From assembly GCA_002684755.1 (NCBI GenBank), contig NYVS01000165.1:1-16039 (forward strand): a DNA stretch of 16,039 nt, given 5' to 3'. This DNA comes from Phycisphaerae bacterium (lineage in GTDB: Bacteria > Planctomycetota > Phycisphaerae > Phycisphaerales > SM1A02). How positions within the stretch are numbered: position 1 is the first letter of the stretch; every line of letters starts with the position of its first letter. The translations under genes and the position numbers were made by a program. This document shows, piece by piece, positions 8,643-15,201 of this stretch. The notes beneath the pieces are model-generated. The model had not been told where the DNA came from, did no database searches, and saw nothing but the letters and a program-made list of their open reading frames with translations.

Positions 8643-9575
8643 TCAGCCGGCGATCCGGGGCCATTCGACCCGATCCGCACCGATCACCCGGTCACGCCCC
8701 GTCTCCTTCGCCCGGTAGAGCGCGCGATCGGCCGCCGCGATCAGTTTCTCGGGAGTCGGATCGCCGTCGATGGATCCCAGATCCGCCACGCCGAAGGACG
8801 CCGAGATTCGAATTCCCGGTCGATCGGGCCAGTCGATCTCGCTGATCCGGGCCCGATGACGTTCCGCGACCTCCATCGTCTCGACGAGATCGGTCCCCGG
8901 CGCGATCAGGGCGAACTCCTCACCGCCGTACCGGCAGGCGACATCGGGTGACCGACCGCCCGCGAGCACCGCGGCGGCCCGCTCCAGAACCTCGTCGCCG
9001 AACGGATGCCCATGGGCGTCGTTGAGACTCTTGAACCGATCGAGATCACAGAGGATCAGGGACAACGGCTTTTCGTACCGGACCGATGAAGCGACTTCCG
9101 CCGCGAGCCGGTCGTCGAGGTAGGCGCGGTTCCAGAGTCCGGTGAGTCCGTCGAGCTGCGCCCGCTGGGCGAGCATCCGGACCAGCCGCTGCATCCGCAG
9201 CGCCGATCGGACCCTCGCCTTGAGTTCACCCACGTCGAACGGTTTTCCGACGAAGTCGACCGCCCCCAGGTCGAGGCCTCGAACCCGGTCCATCGTCTCG
9301 TTGCTCGCGGAGACGAAGATCACCGCGATGTCGCGGGTCAGCGGGTCGGCCTTCAGTCGCGCCAGCACCTCGAATCCGTCGAGATCCTCGAGGTCGATGT
9401 CCAGCAGGATGACTTCGGGTTGGAGATTCCGAGCGACCCGGATCCCCTCTTTCGCGTTGTGCACGGAATGGAGGTCGATCCGCTCGTGGCGAAGTCTCGC
9501 CCGAAGCAGGCGGTGTACGAGATCCGAATCGTCGATCGCGAGCACCCGCGGTCGTTTCGGTTCATCGTGCGTCAT
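8643..9575 (-). CDS. PleD-like response regulator: REC-GGDEF diguanylate cyclase
   Basis: This 310-residue protein has an N-terminal receiver domain: acidic pair Asp15-Asp16, phosphoacceptor Asp59 in LLDIDL, Ser89 and Lys111 in VGKPFD. A GGDEF domain follows, with DGLTGLWNR at 142-150, a CDLDRFK metal/substrate site at 176-182 and the GGEEF signature at 217-221. It should make c-di-GMP from two GTP when phosphorylated. The inhibitory I-site RxxD is present as Arg208-Ser-Pro-Asp211, placed as in Caulobacter PleD, so product inhibition is expected. Length is normal for a single-REC cyclase. It starts 21 bases after the Hpt gene, with GGAG five bases before the ATG, so the two are probably co-transcribed and functionally linked. 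No transmembrane segment is visible, which points to a cytosolic protein. Confidence 0.95.
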   Translation of the reverse strand: MTHDEPKRPRVLAIDDSDLVHRLLRARLRHERIDLHSVHNAKEGIRVARNLQPEVILLDIDLEDLDGFEVLARLKADPLTRDIAVIFVSASNETMDRVRGLDLGAVDFVGKPFDVGELKARVRSALRMQRLVRMLAQRAQLDGLTGLWNRAYLDDRLAAEVASSVRYEKPLSLILCDLDRFKSLNDAHGHPFGDEVLERAAAVLAGGRSPDVACRYGGEEFALIAPGTDLVETMEVAERHRARISEIDWPDRPGIRISASFGVADLGSIDGDPTPEKLIAAADRALYRAKETGRDRVIGADRVEWPRIAG

Positions 9576-9596
9576 ACCGGCTCCGACAAGGGTGGT

Positions 9597-9938
9597 TCAT
9601 GATCCTTCCGGGCGCACGGCGGCCCGGCAGGTGGTGATCAGGTCCTCGACCCGTTCCGAGAGACCGGCGATGTCGATCTCGTCGTCGAGCATGTCGTCCT
9701 CGAGCCGAGCGGCACAATCACCGATCGGGTCGAATCCGTAGCCACCCGCCGCACCCTTGAGTTGATGGGAGATCCGGCGAAGCGTCGCGAGATCCTCGGA
9801 GATGCATGCCGACCGGATCGACTGCACCTGTCCGTCGAGTTCGTCGACGAACTGCACCACGAGATCCCGGAGATCGGGATCGTTCTCGTAGATGCTGTGA
9901 AGCGGCGGACTTGCATTCGGTCGAGGCGCTTGTTCCAT
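9597..9938 (-). CDS. Hpt-domain histidine phosphotransfer protein
   Basis: This small protein (113 residues) consists almost entirely of an Hpt four-helix domain. The signature is ISHQLKGAAGGYGF, with His58 as the expected phosphorylated residue, matching the family H-x-L-K-G-x-A motif. Helix 1 contains DLVVQFVDEL and the fourth helix begins near LSERVEDLI. In the cell it would relay phosphate between a hybrid kinase and a receiver, most likely the REC-GGDEF protein encoded directly downstream. The frame is open to 10145, but the extra N-terminus is Arg/Pro/Asp-rich and shows no homology, so I take the ATG at 9938; no strong Shine-Dalgarno decides it. No histidine kinase is in the window. The divergent gap 9939-10134 shows no convincing promoter for this gene. 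Confidence 0.85.
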   Translation of the reverse strand: MEQAPRPNASPPLHSIYENDPDLRDLVVQFVDELDGQVQSIRSACISEDLATLRRISHQLKGAAGGYGFDPIGDCAARLEDDMLDDEIDIAGLSERVEDLITTCRAAVRPEGS

Positions 9939-10123
9939 GTCGGATTGATCGGCTCGTGGATGCGTTCGCTTGGGTTCGTTCAAGGTCGATCGGCGTATCG
10001 GGCGGTCATCCTCCGACTCGTCCGCACAGATCGGACGATCGGGATGACCGGATCGCCGAAGCGACCGGGAACCAGTAGGATTCCGATCCACCTTGTCCGA
10101 TGCCCGGCTTCCGCCGAGTGTCC

Positions 10124-10127
10124 GGAG
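10124..10127 (+). promoter_or_regulatory. Ribosome binding site fixing the start of the tRNase Z-like gene
   Basis: GGAG at 10124-10127 sits seven bases before the ATG at 10135. It favours this start over the in-frame TTG at 10093. Confidence 0.6.
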
Positions 10128-10134
10128 TTTCAGA

Positions 10135-11058
10135 ATGATTCCCAAGCAGCCGCCCCGAGACGGGCAGTCCGGATTCCTCTACCTGCCCCCGTACCGCATC
10201 CACGGGCTCAGCGTCGCGGGAGAGCACACCACCATCACCGTCCCCGAACTGGGCGTGACCTTCGACATGGGTCAGTGCACCCGTGCGTCGCTCAGCAGCG
10301 ACCTGGTCGCGCTCAGCCATTCCCACATGGACCACGTCGGTGCGATTCCGTACTGGTTCAGCCAGCGTTTCTTCCAGAAGCTCGAAGGTGGCCGGGTGCT
10401 CTGTCACCCCGAGGGCGTCGAACCGCTGCAACGGATGCTGGCCTCCTGGGTGGACGTCGAACGACAGAAGACGCCGCACGAGATCGTCGCGATCGAACCC
10501 GACTCCGAGGTTCCGCTCCGACAGAACATCGGTCTTCGCGCGATCGAGACCAGACACACCTGTCCCAGTCTCGGTTTCTCGATCATCGAGACCCGTCACA
10601 AGCTGAAGCCTGAATACCGTGATCTCCCACAGAGCGAACTCCGACGCATGAAGGCCGATGGTGGTGAACTGACCACGAACACCGAGATTCCGTTGATCGC
10701 CTACACCGGCGACACCGATCGCGGTGAGTTCCTTGAACGGGATGAATTCGCGAAGGCGAAGATCGTCGTGGCGGAATGCACCTTCATCGACGCCGACCAT
10801 CGAAGTCGGGCGAGAGTCGGTCGGCACCTGCATCTCGACGACATCGCGGAACTGCTCAAGACGTGGGAGGCGGAACACGTCGTGCTCGTGCATCTGTCGC
10901 GAAGAACGCTGCTTTCGGAAGCGCGCGAACGGATCGCGACGCTCGGTGAAGACGCGGATCGCGTCCACCTCCTGATGGACCACCGGACGAATCGGCGGCG
11001 CTACGAAGCACAACTCGAAGCGGTGGCCGTACCGGATTCCGAAACCGAACCGAGTTGA
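10135..11058 (+). CDS. tRNase Z-like metallo-beta-lactamase-fold hydrolase
   Basis: This 307-residue MBL-fold protein carries a full set of zinc ligands: HSHMDH at 62-67, His141 in ETRHTCPS, Asp193 in TGDT and His253 in LVHLS, plus GRHLHLDD at 230-236. The order and spacing match ribonuclease Z, which cuts the 3' trailer from pre-tRNA. The opening GLSVAGEHTTITVPELGV followed by SHSHMDHVGAIP resembles, from memory, the short plant-type tRNase Z (Arabidopsis TRZ1/TRZ2) more than E. coli RNase BN. Length fits the short form. The function is likely tRNA 3' processing, but other MBL hydrolases share these motifs. It lies directly upstream of dnaA on the same strand. The intervening bases contain a strong promoter, so dnaA need not depend on it. 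TAGGAT at 10076-10081 is a possible -10 for this gene, without a good -35. Confidence 0.8.
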   Translation: MIPKQPPRDGQSGFLYLPPYRIHGLSVAGEHTTITVPELGVTFDMGQCTRASLSSDLVALSHSHMDHVGAIPYWFSQRFFQKLEGGRVLCHPEGVEPLQRMLASWVDVERQKTPHEIVAIEPDSEVPLRQNIGLRAIETRHTCPSLGFSIIETRHKLKPEYRDLPQSELRRMKADGGELTTNTEIPLIAYTGDTDRGEFLERDEFAKAKIVVAECTFIDADHRSRARVGRHLHLDDIAELLKTWEAEHVVLVHLSRRTLLSEARERIATLGEDADRVHLLMDHRTNRRRYEAQLEAVAVPDSETEPS

Positions 11059-11067
11059 ATGTCAAGC

Positions 11068-11117
11068 ACCAATCAGTCCGACACGAGTTTCAGAGATTGG
11101 TTGACGAAGGATTGGTT
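11068..11117. repeat. Three copies of GATTGGT(T) around the dnaA promoter
   Basis: GATTGGTT occurs at 11095-11102 and 11110-11117, starting 15 bases apart. An inverted copy, ACCAATC, lies at 11068-11074. The second copy overlaps the -35 hexamer and the third lies in the promoter spacer, as expected for an operator. The motif is not a DnaA box; the binding protein is unknown. Confidence 0.5.
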
Positions 11118-11129
11118 CGCATCTACATT
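11101..11129 (+). promoter_or_regulatory. Sigma-70-type promoter for dnaA
   Basis: TTGACG at 11101-11106 and TACATT at 11124-11129 are separated by exactly 17 bases, close to the TTGACA/TATAAT consensus. Transcription would start near 11136, giving a leader of about 114 bases before the dnaA ATG. This is the best -35/-10 pair seen in the window. Confidence 0.72.
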
Positions 11130-11189
11130 CTGTTGTTCGACCCCATGGGATTGAGGGGAAGAAGAGAGTTGTTCCGTACATGAATGAAA

Positions 11190-11214
11190 TCGACCTCGCA
11201 CCGGGGGAGGTCGA
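11190..11214 (+). other. Hairpin in the dnaA leader
   Basis: TCGACCTC (11190-11197) pairs perfectly with GAGGTCGA (11207-11214) around a nine-base loop, GCACCGGGG. It lies between the promoter and the dnaA start, about 35 bases before the ATG. It has no T-tract, so it is not a typical terminator. A role in mRNA stability or translation is possible but unproven. Confidence 0.4.
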
Positions 11215-11236
11215 CTCACGAGCGAAGACGCCGCGT

Positions 11237-11241
11237 GGAGG
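11237..11241 (+). promoter_or_regulatory. Ribosome binding site of dnaA
   Basis: GGAGG at 11237-11241 lies eight bases before the ATG at 11250. It supports this start over the in-frame ATG at 11184, which would add 22 Arg-rich residues without homology. Confidence 0.7.
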
Positions 11242-11249
11242 CTGTCGAC

Positions 11250-12632
11250 ATGTCGAGACCAGATCCGGAACTTCGCAGCGCATTGATCTCGAACCTGAGA
11301 TCGAACCACCCAGGGATGTGTCGAGCATGGTTCGACGACATCGAACCCGTCGACTTCGACGGCGGTGTGCTTCGACTCTGTGTTCGGGAGCCGGTTCAAC
11401 TTCGATACCTCCAGCGTGCCTGTGCCGAACCGTTCCAGGAAGCCGCCCAGGCCGTCACCGGAATGCTCGTCTCGGTTCGGTTCGTCTCCCCTGAAGAGTG
11501 TGAGCAGCCGACCCCGACCACAACCAGTAGTGGTTCCGCCCGACGAAGCGGTGGACCGGACGGCGAAGGCATCGACCTCGCCGCCGAGCAGATGGTGCTC
11601 AGTCCGGACTACGTGTTCGACAACTTCATCGTCGGACCGGGAAACCGGTTGGCGTTGATGGCCGCGTCCGCCGTTTCGGAAAAGCCGGGTCGCGCCTACA
11701 ACCCGTATTTCATCCACGGCGGCGTGGGACTCGGAAAGACCCACCTGCTGCAGGCGATCTGCCAGCTCATCCTGAGCGATCGGCCGGACGCCAACATCTG
11801 CTACATCTCGTGCTCGACGTTCATGGACCTGTTCCACGAGTGCGTCAAAGCCGGACGGATGCAGGACTTCCGTCATCACTTCCGGACCGCGGACGTCCTG
11901 GTGATCGACGACATCCACTTCCTGTCGAAGCATGACCGGAGCCAGGAGGAGTTCTTCCACACCTTCAACGCGCTCTACCAGTCCGGCCGCCAGATCGTCC
12001 TGAGTTCGGATGCCGCCCCAGCCGAAATCCCCGATCTCGAAGAACGCCTGACCAGCCGGTTCAACTGTGGTCTTGTCGCAAGAATCGAGCGTCCCTGCTA
12101 CGAAACGCGGGTCGCGATCCTCAAGGCGAAGGCTTCGCTGCACGATCTCGAGCTTCCAGACGACGTTCCGGCGTACATCGCCGCCCGTCTGGACACCAAT
12201 ATCCGGGAGTTGGAAGGCGCCCTCTCCCGCATTCGGGGCTACTCCCTTGCGGAAAACGAGCCGATCACCCTCGAGCTCGCGAAGAAGGCCCTCGCCGACG
12301 ATCCCGCTCGATCGGGCAACGAAGAGGGGGCGGCACCCTCGATTCAGACCATCATCGAGTCGGTGACCCGCTATTACGACGTCAAGCTGACCGATCTGCT
12401 GAGCAAGCGACGGCATAAGTCCATCACCGTGCCGCGGCAGATCTGCATGTGGCTCGCGCGTCGCCACACCCGATTCAGCCTCGAGGAGATCGGTGGCTAC
12501 TTCGGCGGACGGGATCACACCACCGTGATGCACGCCATCCGAGCCGTGAATCGCCGGCGAGACGAGGATTCCTCGTTCTCGGATGCCCTGGACCGGCTTG
12601 AAACCAACGTCCTCGGCCGGCAGGACGCCTGA
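11250..12632 (+). CDS. dnaA: Chromosomal replication initiator DnaA
   Basis: This 460-residue protein has the standard DnaA architecture. Domain I covers about residues 1-80 and a short Gly/Ser/Thr linker covers about 85-110. The AAA+ domain has Walker A GGVGLGKTH (157-165), Walker B VLVIDDIHF (216-224), a sensor 1 segment LSSDAAPAEI and the arginine finger Arg270 in LTSRF. Domain IV, a helix-turn-helix region, carries the DnaA signature GGRDHTTVMHA (419-429). It binds DnaA boxes with ATP, opens the origin and loads the helicase. The ATG at 11250 has a GGAGG eight bases upstream. A strong promoter lies near 11101-11129 and a terminator follows at 12677. The usual neighbour dnaN is absent; instead a non-coding stretch with DnaA-box-like sites and mutM follow, suggesting that oriC lies just downstream. 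Confidence 0.98.
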   Translation: MSRPDPELRSALISNLRSNHPGMCRAWFDDIEPVDFDGGVLRLCVREPVQLRYLQRACAEPFQEAAQAVTGMLVSVRFVSPEECEQPTPTTTSSGSARRSGGPDGEGIDLAAEQMVLSPDYVFDNFIVGPGNRLALMAASAVSEKPGRAYNPYFIHGGVGLGKTHLLQAICQLILSDRPDANICYISCSTFMDLFHECVKAGRMQDFRHHFRTADVLVIDDIHFLSKHDRSQEEFFHTFNALYQSGRQIVLSSDAAPAEIPDLEERLTSRFNCGLVARIERPCYETRVAILKAKASLHDLELPDDVPAYIAARLDTNIRELEGALSRIRGYSLAENEPITLELAKKALADDPARSGNEEGAAPSIQTIIESVTRYYDVKLTDLLSKRRHKSITVPRQICMWLARRHTRFSLEEIGGYFGGRDHTTVMHAIRAVNRRRDEDSSFSDALDRLETNVLGRQDA

Positions 12633-12676
12633 CCGAGGAATGGTCACGAGGGTCGAAATCCAATTCAAACCACCCG

Positions 12677-12704
12677 ACCCGGCCTGAATCGCCGGGTTCT
12701 TCTT
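12677..12704 (+). terminator. Rho-independent-type terminator of dnaA
   Basis: ACCCGGC (12677-12683) pairs perfectly with GCCGGGT (12691-12697) around the loop CTGAATC, and is followed by TTCTTCTT. It lies 45 bases after the dnaA stop. Confidence 0.7.
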
Positions 12705-12721
12705 GCGCTTCTCACGTTGAG

Positions 12722-12746
12722 TTCATCCACAATTCCTGTGGATGAA
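12722..12746. repeat. Perfect inverted pair of DnaA-box-like sites
   Basis: TTCATCCACA (12722-12731) and TGTGGATGAA (12737-12746) are perfect 10-base inverted arms around ATTCC. Each arm contains a DnaA box with one mismatch to the E. coli consensus. A side-by-side pair facing in opposite directions suggests cooperative DnaA binding. Confidence 0.7.
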
Positions 12747-12980
12747 TCCGTCACCTGGCGCCGGTTCGCTGATCACCCCACACCATGTTGTGAACCTGTG
12801 GGCAACGAGTTTGGGCCGAATGGCCTCCGACTCCTGTTTCGCGAGCAGCCACCAAAGTCGATCGACACCCAACAGACAGATCACGAACAAAGGGCTTTCG
12901 GGCACAAACCTTTGATTTACAGGTGTTTGGGAACATCCGCGGGGACTTTTCCACCAACCGGCGCTGCTTTTCTAAGAGAG

Positions 12981-12996
12981 AAGAGTAAAGACTCTT
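12981..12996. repeat. A+T-rich inverted repeat in the origin region
   Basis: AAGAGT (12981-12986) and ACTCTT (12991-12996) flank AAAG. The stem is only six pairs and A+T-rich, with pyrimidine-rich sequence on both sides, so it could be a weak bidirectional terminator between dnaA and mutM or part of the unwinding region. Confidence 0.3.
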
Positions 12997-13034
12997 TCTT
13001 CCCTCGAAGAAGCCATTCGGACCGGGGAAACATG

Positions 13035-13056
13035 TTGTGTATCGGTTGTGGATCAA
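13035..13056 (-). repeat. Tandem 11-base DnaA-box-like repeat
   Basis: TTGTGTATCGG (13035-13045) is followed immediately by TTGTGGATCAA (13046-13056); eight of eleven positions match. The second copy includes a one-mismatch DnaA box on the minus strand, while the first is a poorer match. The 11-base period puts both on the same face of the helix, 17 bases from the mutM stop. Confidence 0.45.
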
Positions 13057-13072
13057 TTGGGATGAGCATGAA

Positions 13073-13927
13073 TCAGACCTGACAGGATCCGCACCAGGTG
13101 GTCGAGCGACCCGCGACGATGCAACCGGTCATCGGGGTCTGACACCGCAGGCACGGCTGTCCGGATCGGCCGTAGGCAAGATGCCCATCGCTGAACGTCC
13201 CCGCCGATCCGTCTGGAAGCCGGTGGTCTCGCAGGGTCGTGCCACCGGCCTCGATCGCACGGTCGAGGGTCGTTCGAATGGAACTGGCGAGACGCTCGAG
13301 CTCCTCGGCGTTCAAATCGGCCGCGGGTCTTTCCGGGCGGATGCCTGATCGGAACAGAGACTCGTCGGCGTAGATGTTCCCGATCCCCGCGATCGCCTGC
13401 TGGTCGAGGAGAACCGCCTTGATCGCCCGCCTGCTCGCCCTCAGCCGCCCACCCAGGGCCTTTCCGTCGATTCCAGTGGCCTCGGGACCCAGGTTCCCCA
13501 GAACCCGCTGATCGCGATCCTCCGGGCCTTCGAAGAGATGAACCCCGCCGAAGCGTCGGGGATCGATGAACTCCATTCGGAGGGCCGGTCGGCCGGGAAT
13601 GCCCGTGATCGTCCAGACGAGATGCCGATGCGGAGGAACCCGACGCCGGCGTCCGGCATCGCCCACCTCGACGCGTCCGGACATTCCGAGACGCACGACC
13701 AGGCCTTGCTCGTCGTCGAATTGGATGATCAGTTGCTTTCCGCGCCGGTCGACGCGTCGAATCGTCCGGCCGACGCCCAGCTGCCGATCCTCGAGCCGTC
13801 CCCGCCGTCGACCGTTCGGGTCGCGAATCACATCTCGCCGGTGGACGCGGACCCGTTCGACCTTTCGATCGAGGATCGACGCCGCCAGTTGTCGACGAAC
13901 CGCTTCTACTTCCGGGAGTTCAGGCAT
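13073..13927 (-). CDS. mutM: Formamidopyrimidine-DNA glycosylase (Fpg/MutM)
   Basis: This 284-residue protein is a full-length Fpg. It removes 8-oxoguanine and formamidopyrimidines from DNA and nicks the abasic site. After removal of Met1 the N-terminus is PELPEVE, giving the catalytic proline and glutamate. Lys64 in RRGKQL corresponds to the conserved beta-strand lysine. The helix-two-turn-helix contains AIAGIGNIYADE (178-189). The C-terminal zinc finger uses Cys259, Cys262, Cys279 and Cys282, with Arg274 in AGRSTTW contacting the lesion side of the DNA. The ATG at 13927 gives the mature PELPE start exactly, although no Shine-Dalgarno is seen. The gene runs toward dnaA and ends at the edge of the candidate origin, and it diverges from moxR. 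Confidence 0.97.
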   Translation of the reverse strand: MPELPEVEAVRRQLAASILDRKVERVRVHRRDVIRDPNGRRRGRLEDRQLGVGRTIRRVDRRGKQLIIQFDDEQGLVVRLGMSGRVEVGDAGRRRRVPPHRHLVWTITGIPGRPALRMEFIDPRRFGGVHLFEGPEDRDQRVLGNLGPEATGIDGKALGGRLRASRRAIKAVLLDQQAIAGIGNIYADESLFRSGIRPERPAADLNAEELERLASSIRTTLDRAIEAGGTTLRDHRLPDGSAGTFSDGHLAYGRSGQPCLRCQTPMTGCIVAGRSTTWCGSCQV

Positions 13928-13971
13928 CGTGCATTCACGGCGGCGGACCGGCTGGAGCCGGTGGGGGGCCG

Positions 13972-13979
13972 ACTATACT
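13972..13979. promoter_or_regulatory. Overlapping divergent -10 elements between mutM and moxR
   Basis: GACTATACTC (13971-13980) reads TATACT on the plus strand (13974-13979) and TATAGT on the minus strand (13977-13972). Plus-strand transcription would give moxR a leader of about 90 bases; minus-strand transcription would start about 40 bases before the mutM ATG. No good -35 is seen on either side. Confidence 0.45.
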
Positions 13980-14074
13980 CGGGTCGGCGCAGGATCCGCC
14001 CTCGAAACGCGAGGGAGGCGGTCCCGTCTTCGACGCCGCGTTCCACTCGAGCCGACCCCTTCCTCGGAATCACG

Positions 14075-15135
<1,061 letters not shown>

Positions 15136-15136
<1 letters not shown>

Positions 15137-15201
15137 TGCGGATGCTCGACCGAACCACGCCGCGGCATCCGTCGCGTCTTCAGATCCGGAGATCTCGTTG
15201 A
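15136..15201 (+). CDS. Possible 21-residue coupling peptide between moxR and the DUF58 gene
   Basis: An ATG at 15136 overlaps the moxR stop (TGATG). Its frame runs 21 Arg-rich codons to a TGA at 15199-15201, which overlaps the TTG start of the DUF58 gene (TTGA). The frame fills the gap exactly, so ribosomes could pass from moxR through this frame to the DUF58 gene. No homology is recognised and no clear Shine-Dalgarno precedes it, so it may be chance. Confidence 0.25.
15188..15191 (+). promoter_or_regulatory. Ribosome binding site for the TTG start of the DUF58 gene
   Basis: GGAG at 15188-15191 is six bases before the TTG at 15198. No in-frame ATG exists before codon 34, inside the conserved region, so this site decides the start. 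Confidence 0.65.

Larger units (their letters stand above)
12705..13072. other. Candidate replication origin (oriC)
   Basis: This non-coding stretch between the dnaA terminator and the end of mutM is visibly richer in A+T than the rest of the window. It holds three DnaA-box-like sites with one mismatch to TTATCCACA: TCATCCACA at 12723-12731 (plus), the same on the minus strand at 12737-12745, and TGATCCACA on the minus strand at 13047-13055. Sites with two mismatches lie at 12797-12805 (minus) and 12947-12955 (plus). A+T-rich segments near 12885-12935 and 12966-13003 could serve as the unwinding element, although no long pure A/T run is present. Location beside dnaA is a common oriC position. 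Short open frames across it show no homology. Confidence 0.62.

Noticed and set aside
9939..10145. N-terminal extension of the Hpt protein
   Set aside because: The extra residues are Arg/Pro/Asp-rich with no Hpt homology; the domain begins shortly after the ATG at 9938.
11180..11494. Frame of 104 codons starting just before dnaA
   Set aside because: It overlaps dnaA in another frame, has no good Shine-Dalgarno and no recognisable homology.
11073..12668. Minus-strand open frame of 531 codons covering dnaA
   Set aside because: It is antisense to a complete DnaA with all motifs and shows no recognisable domain; long antisense frames are common at this base composition.
12717..13082. Frame of 121 codons across the candidate origin
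   Set aside because: Its composition differs from the real genes, it contains the DnaA-box palindrome, and no domain is recognisable.
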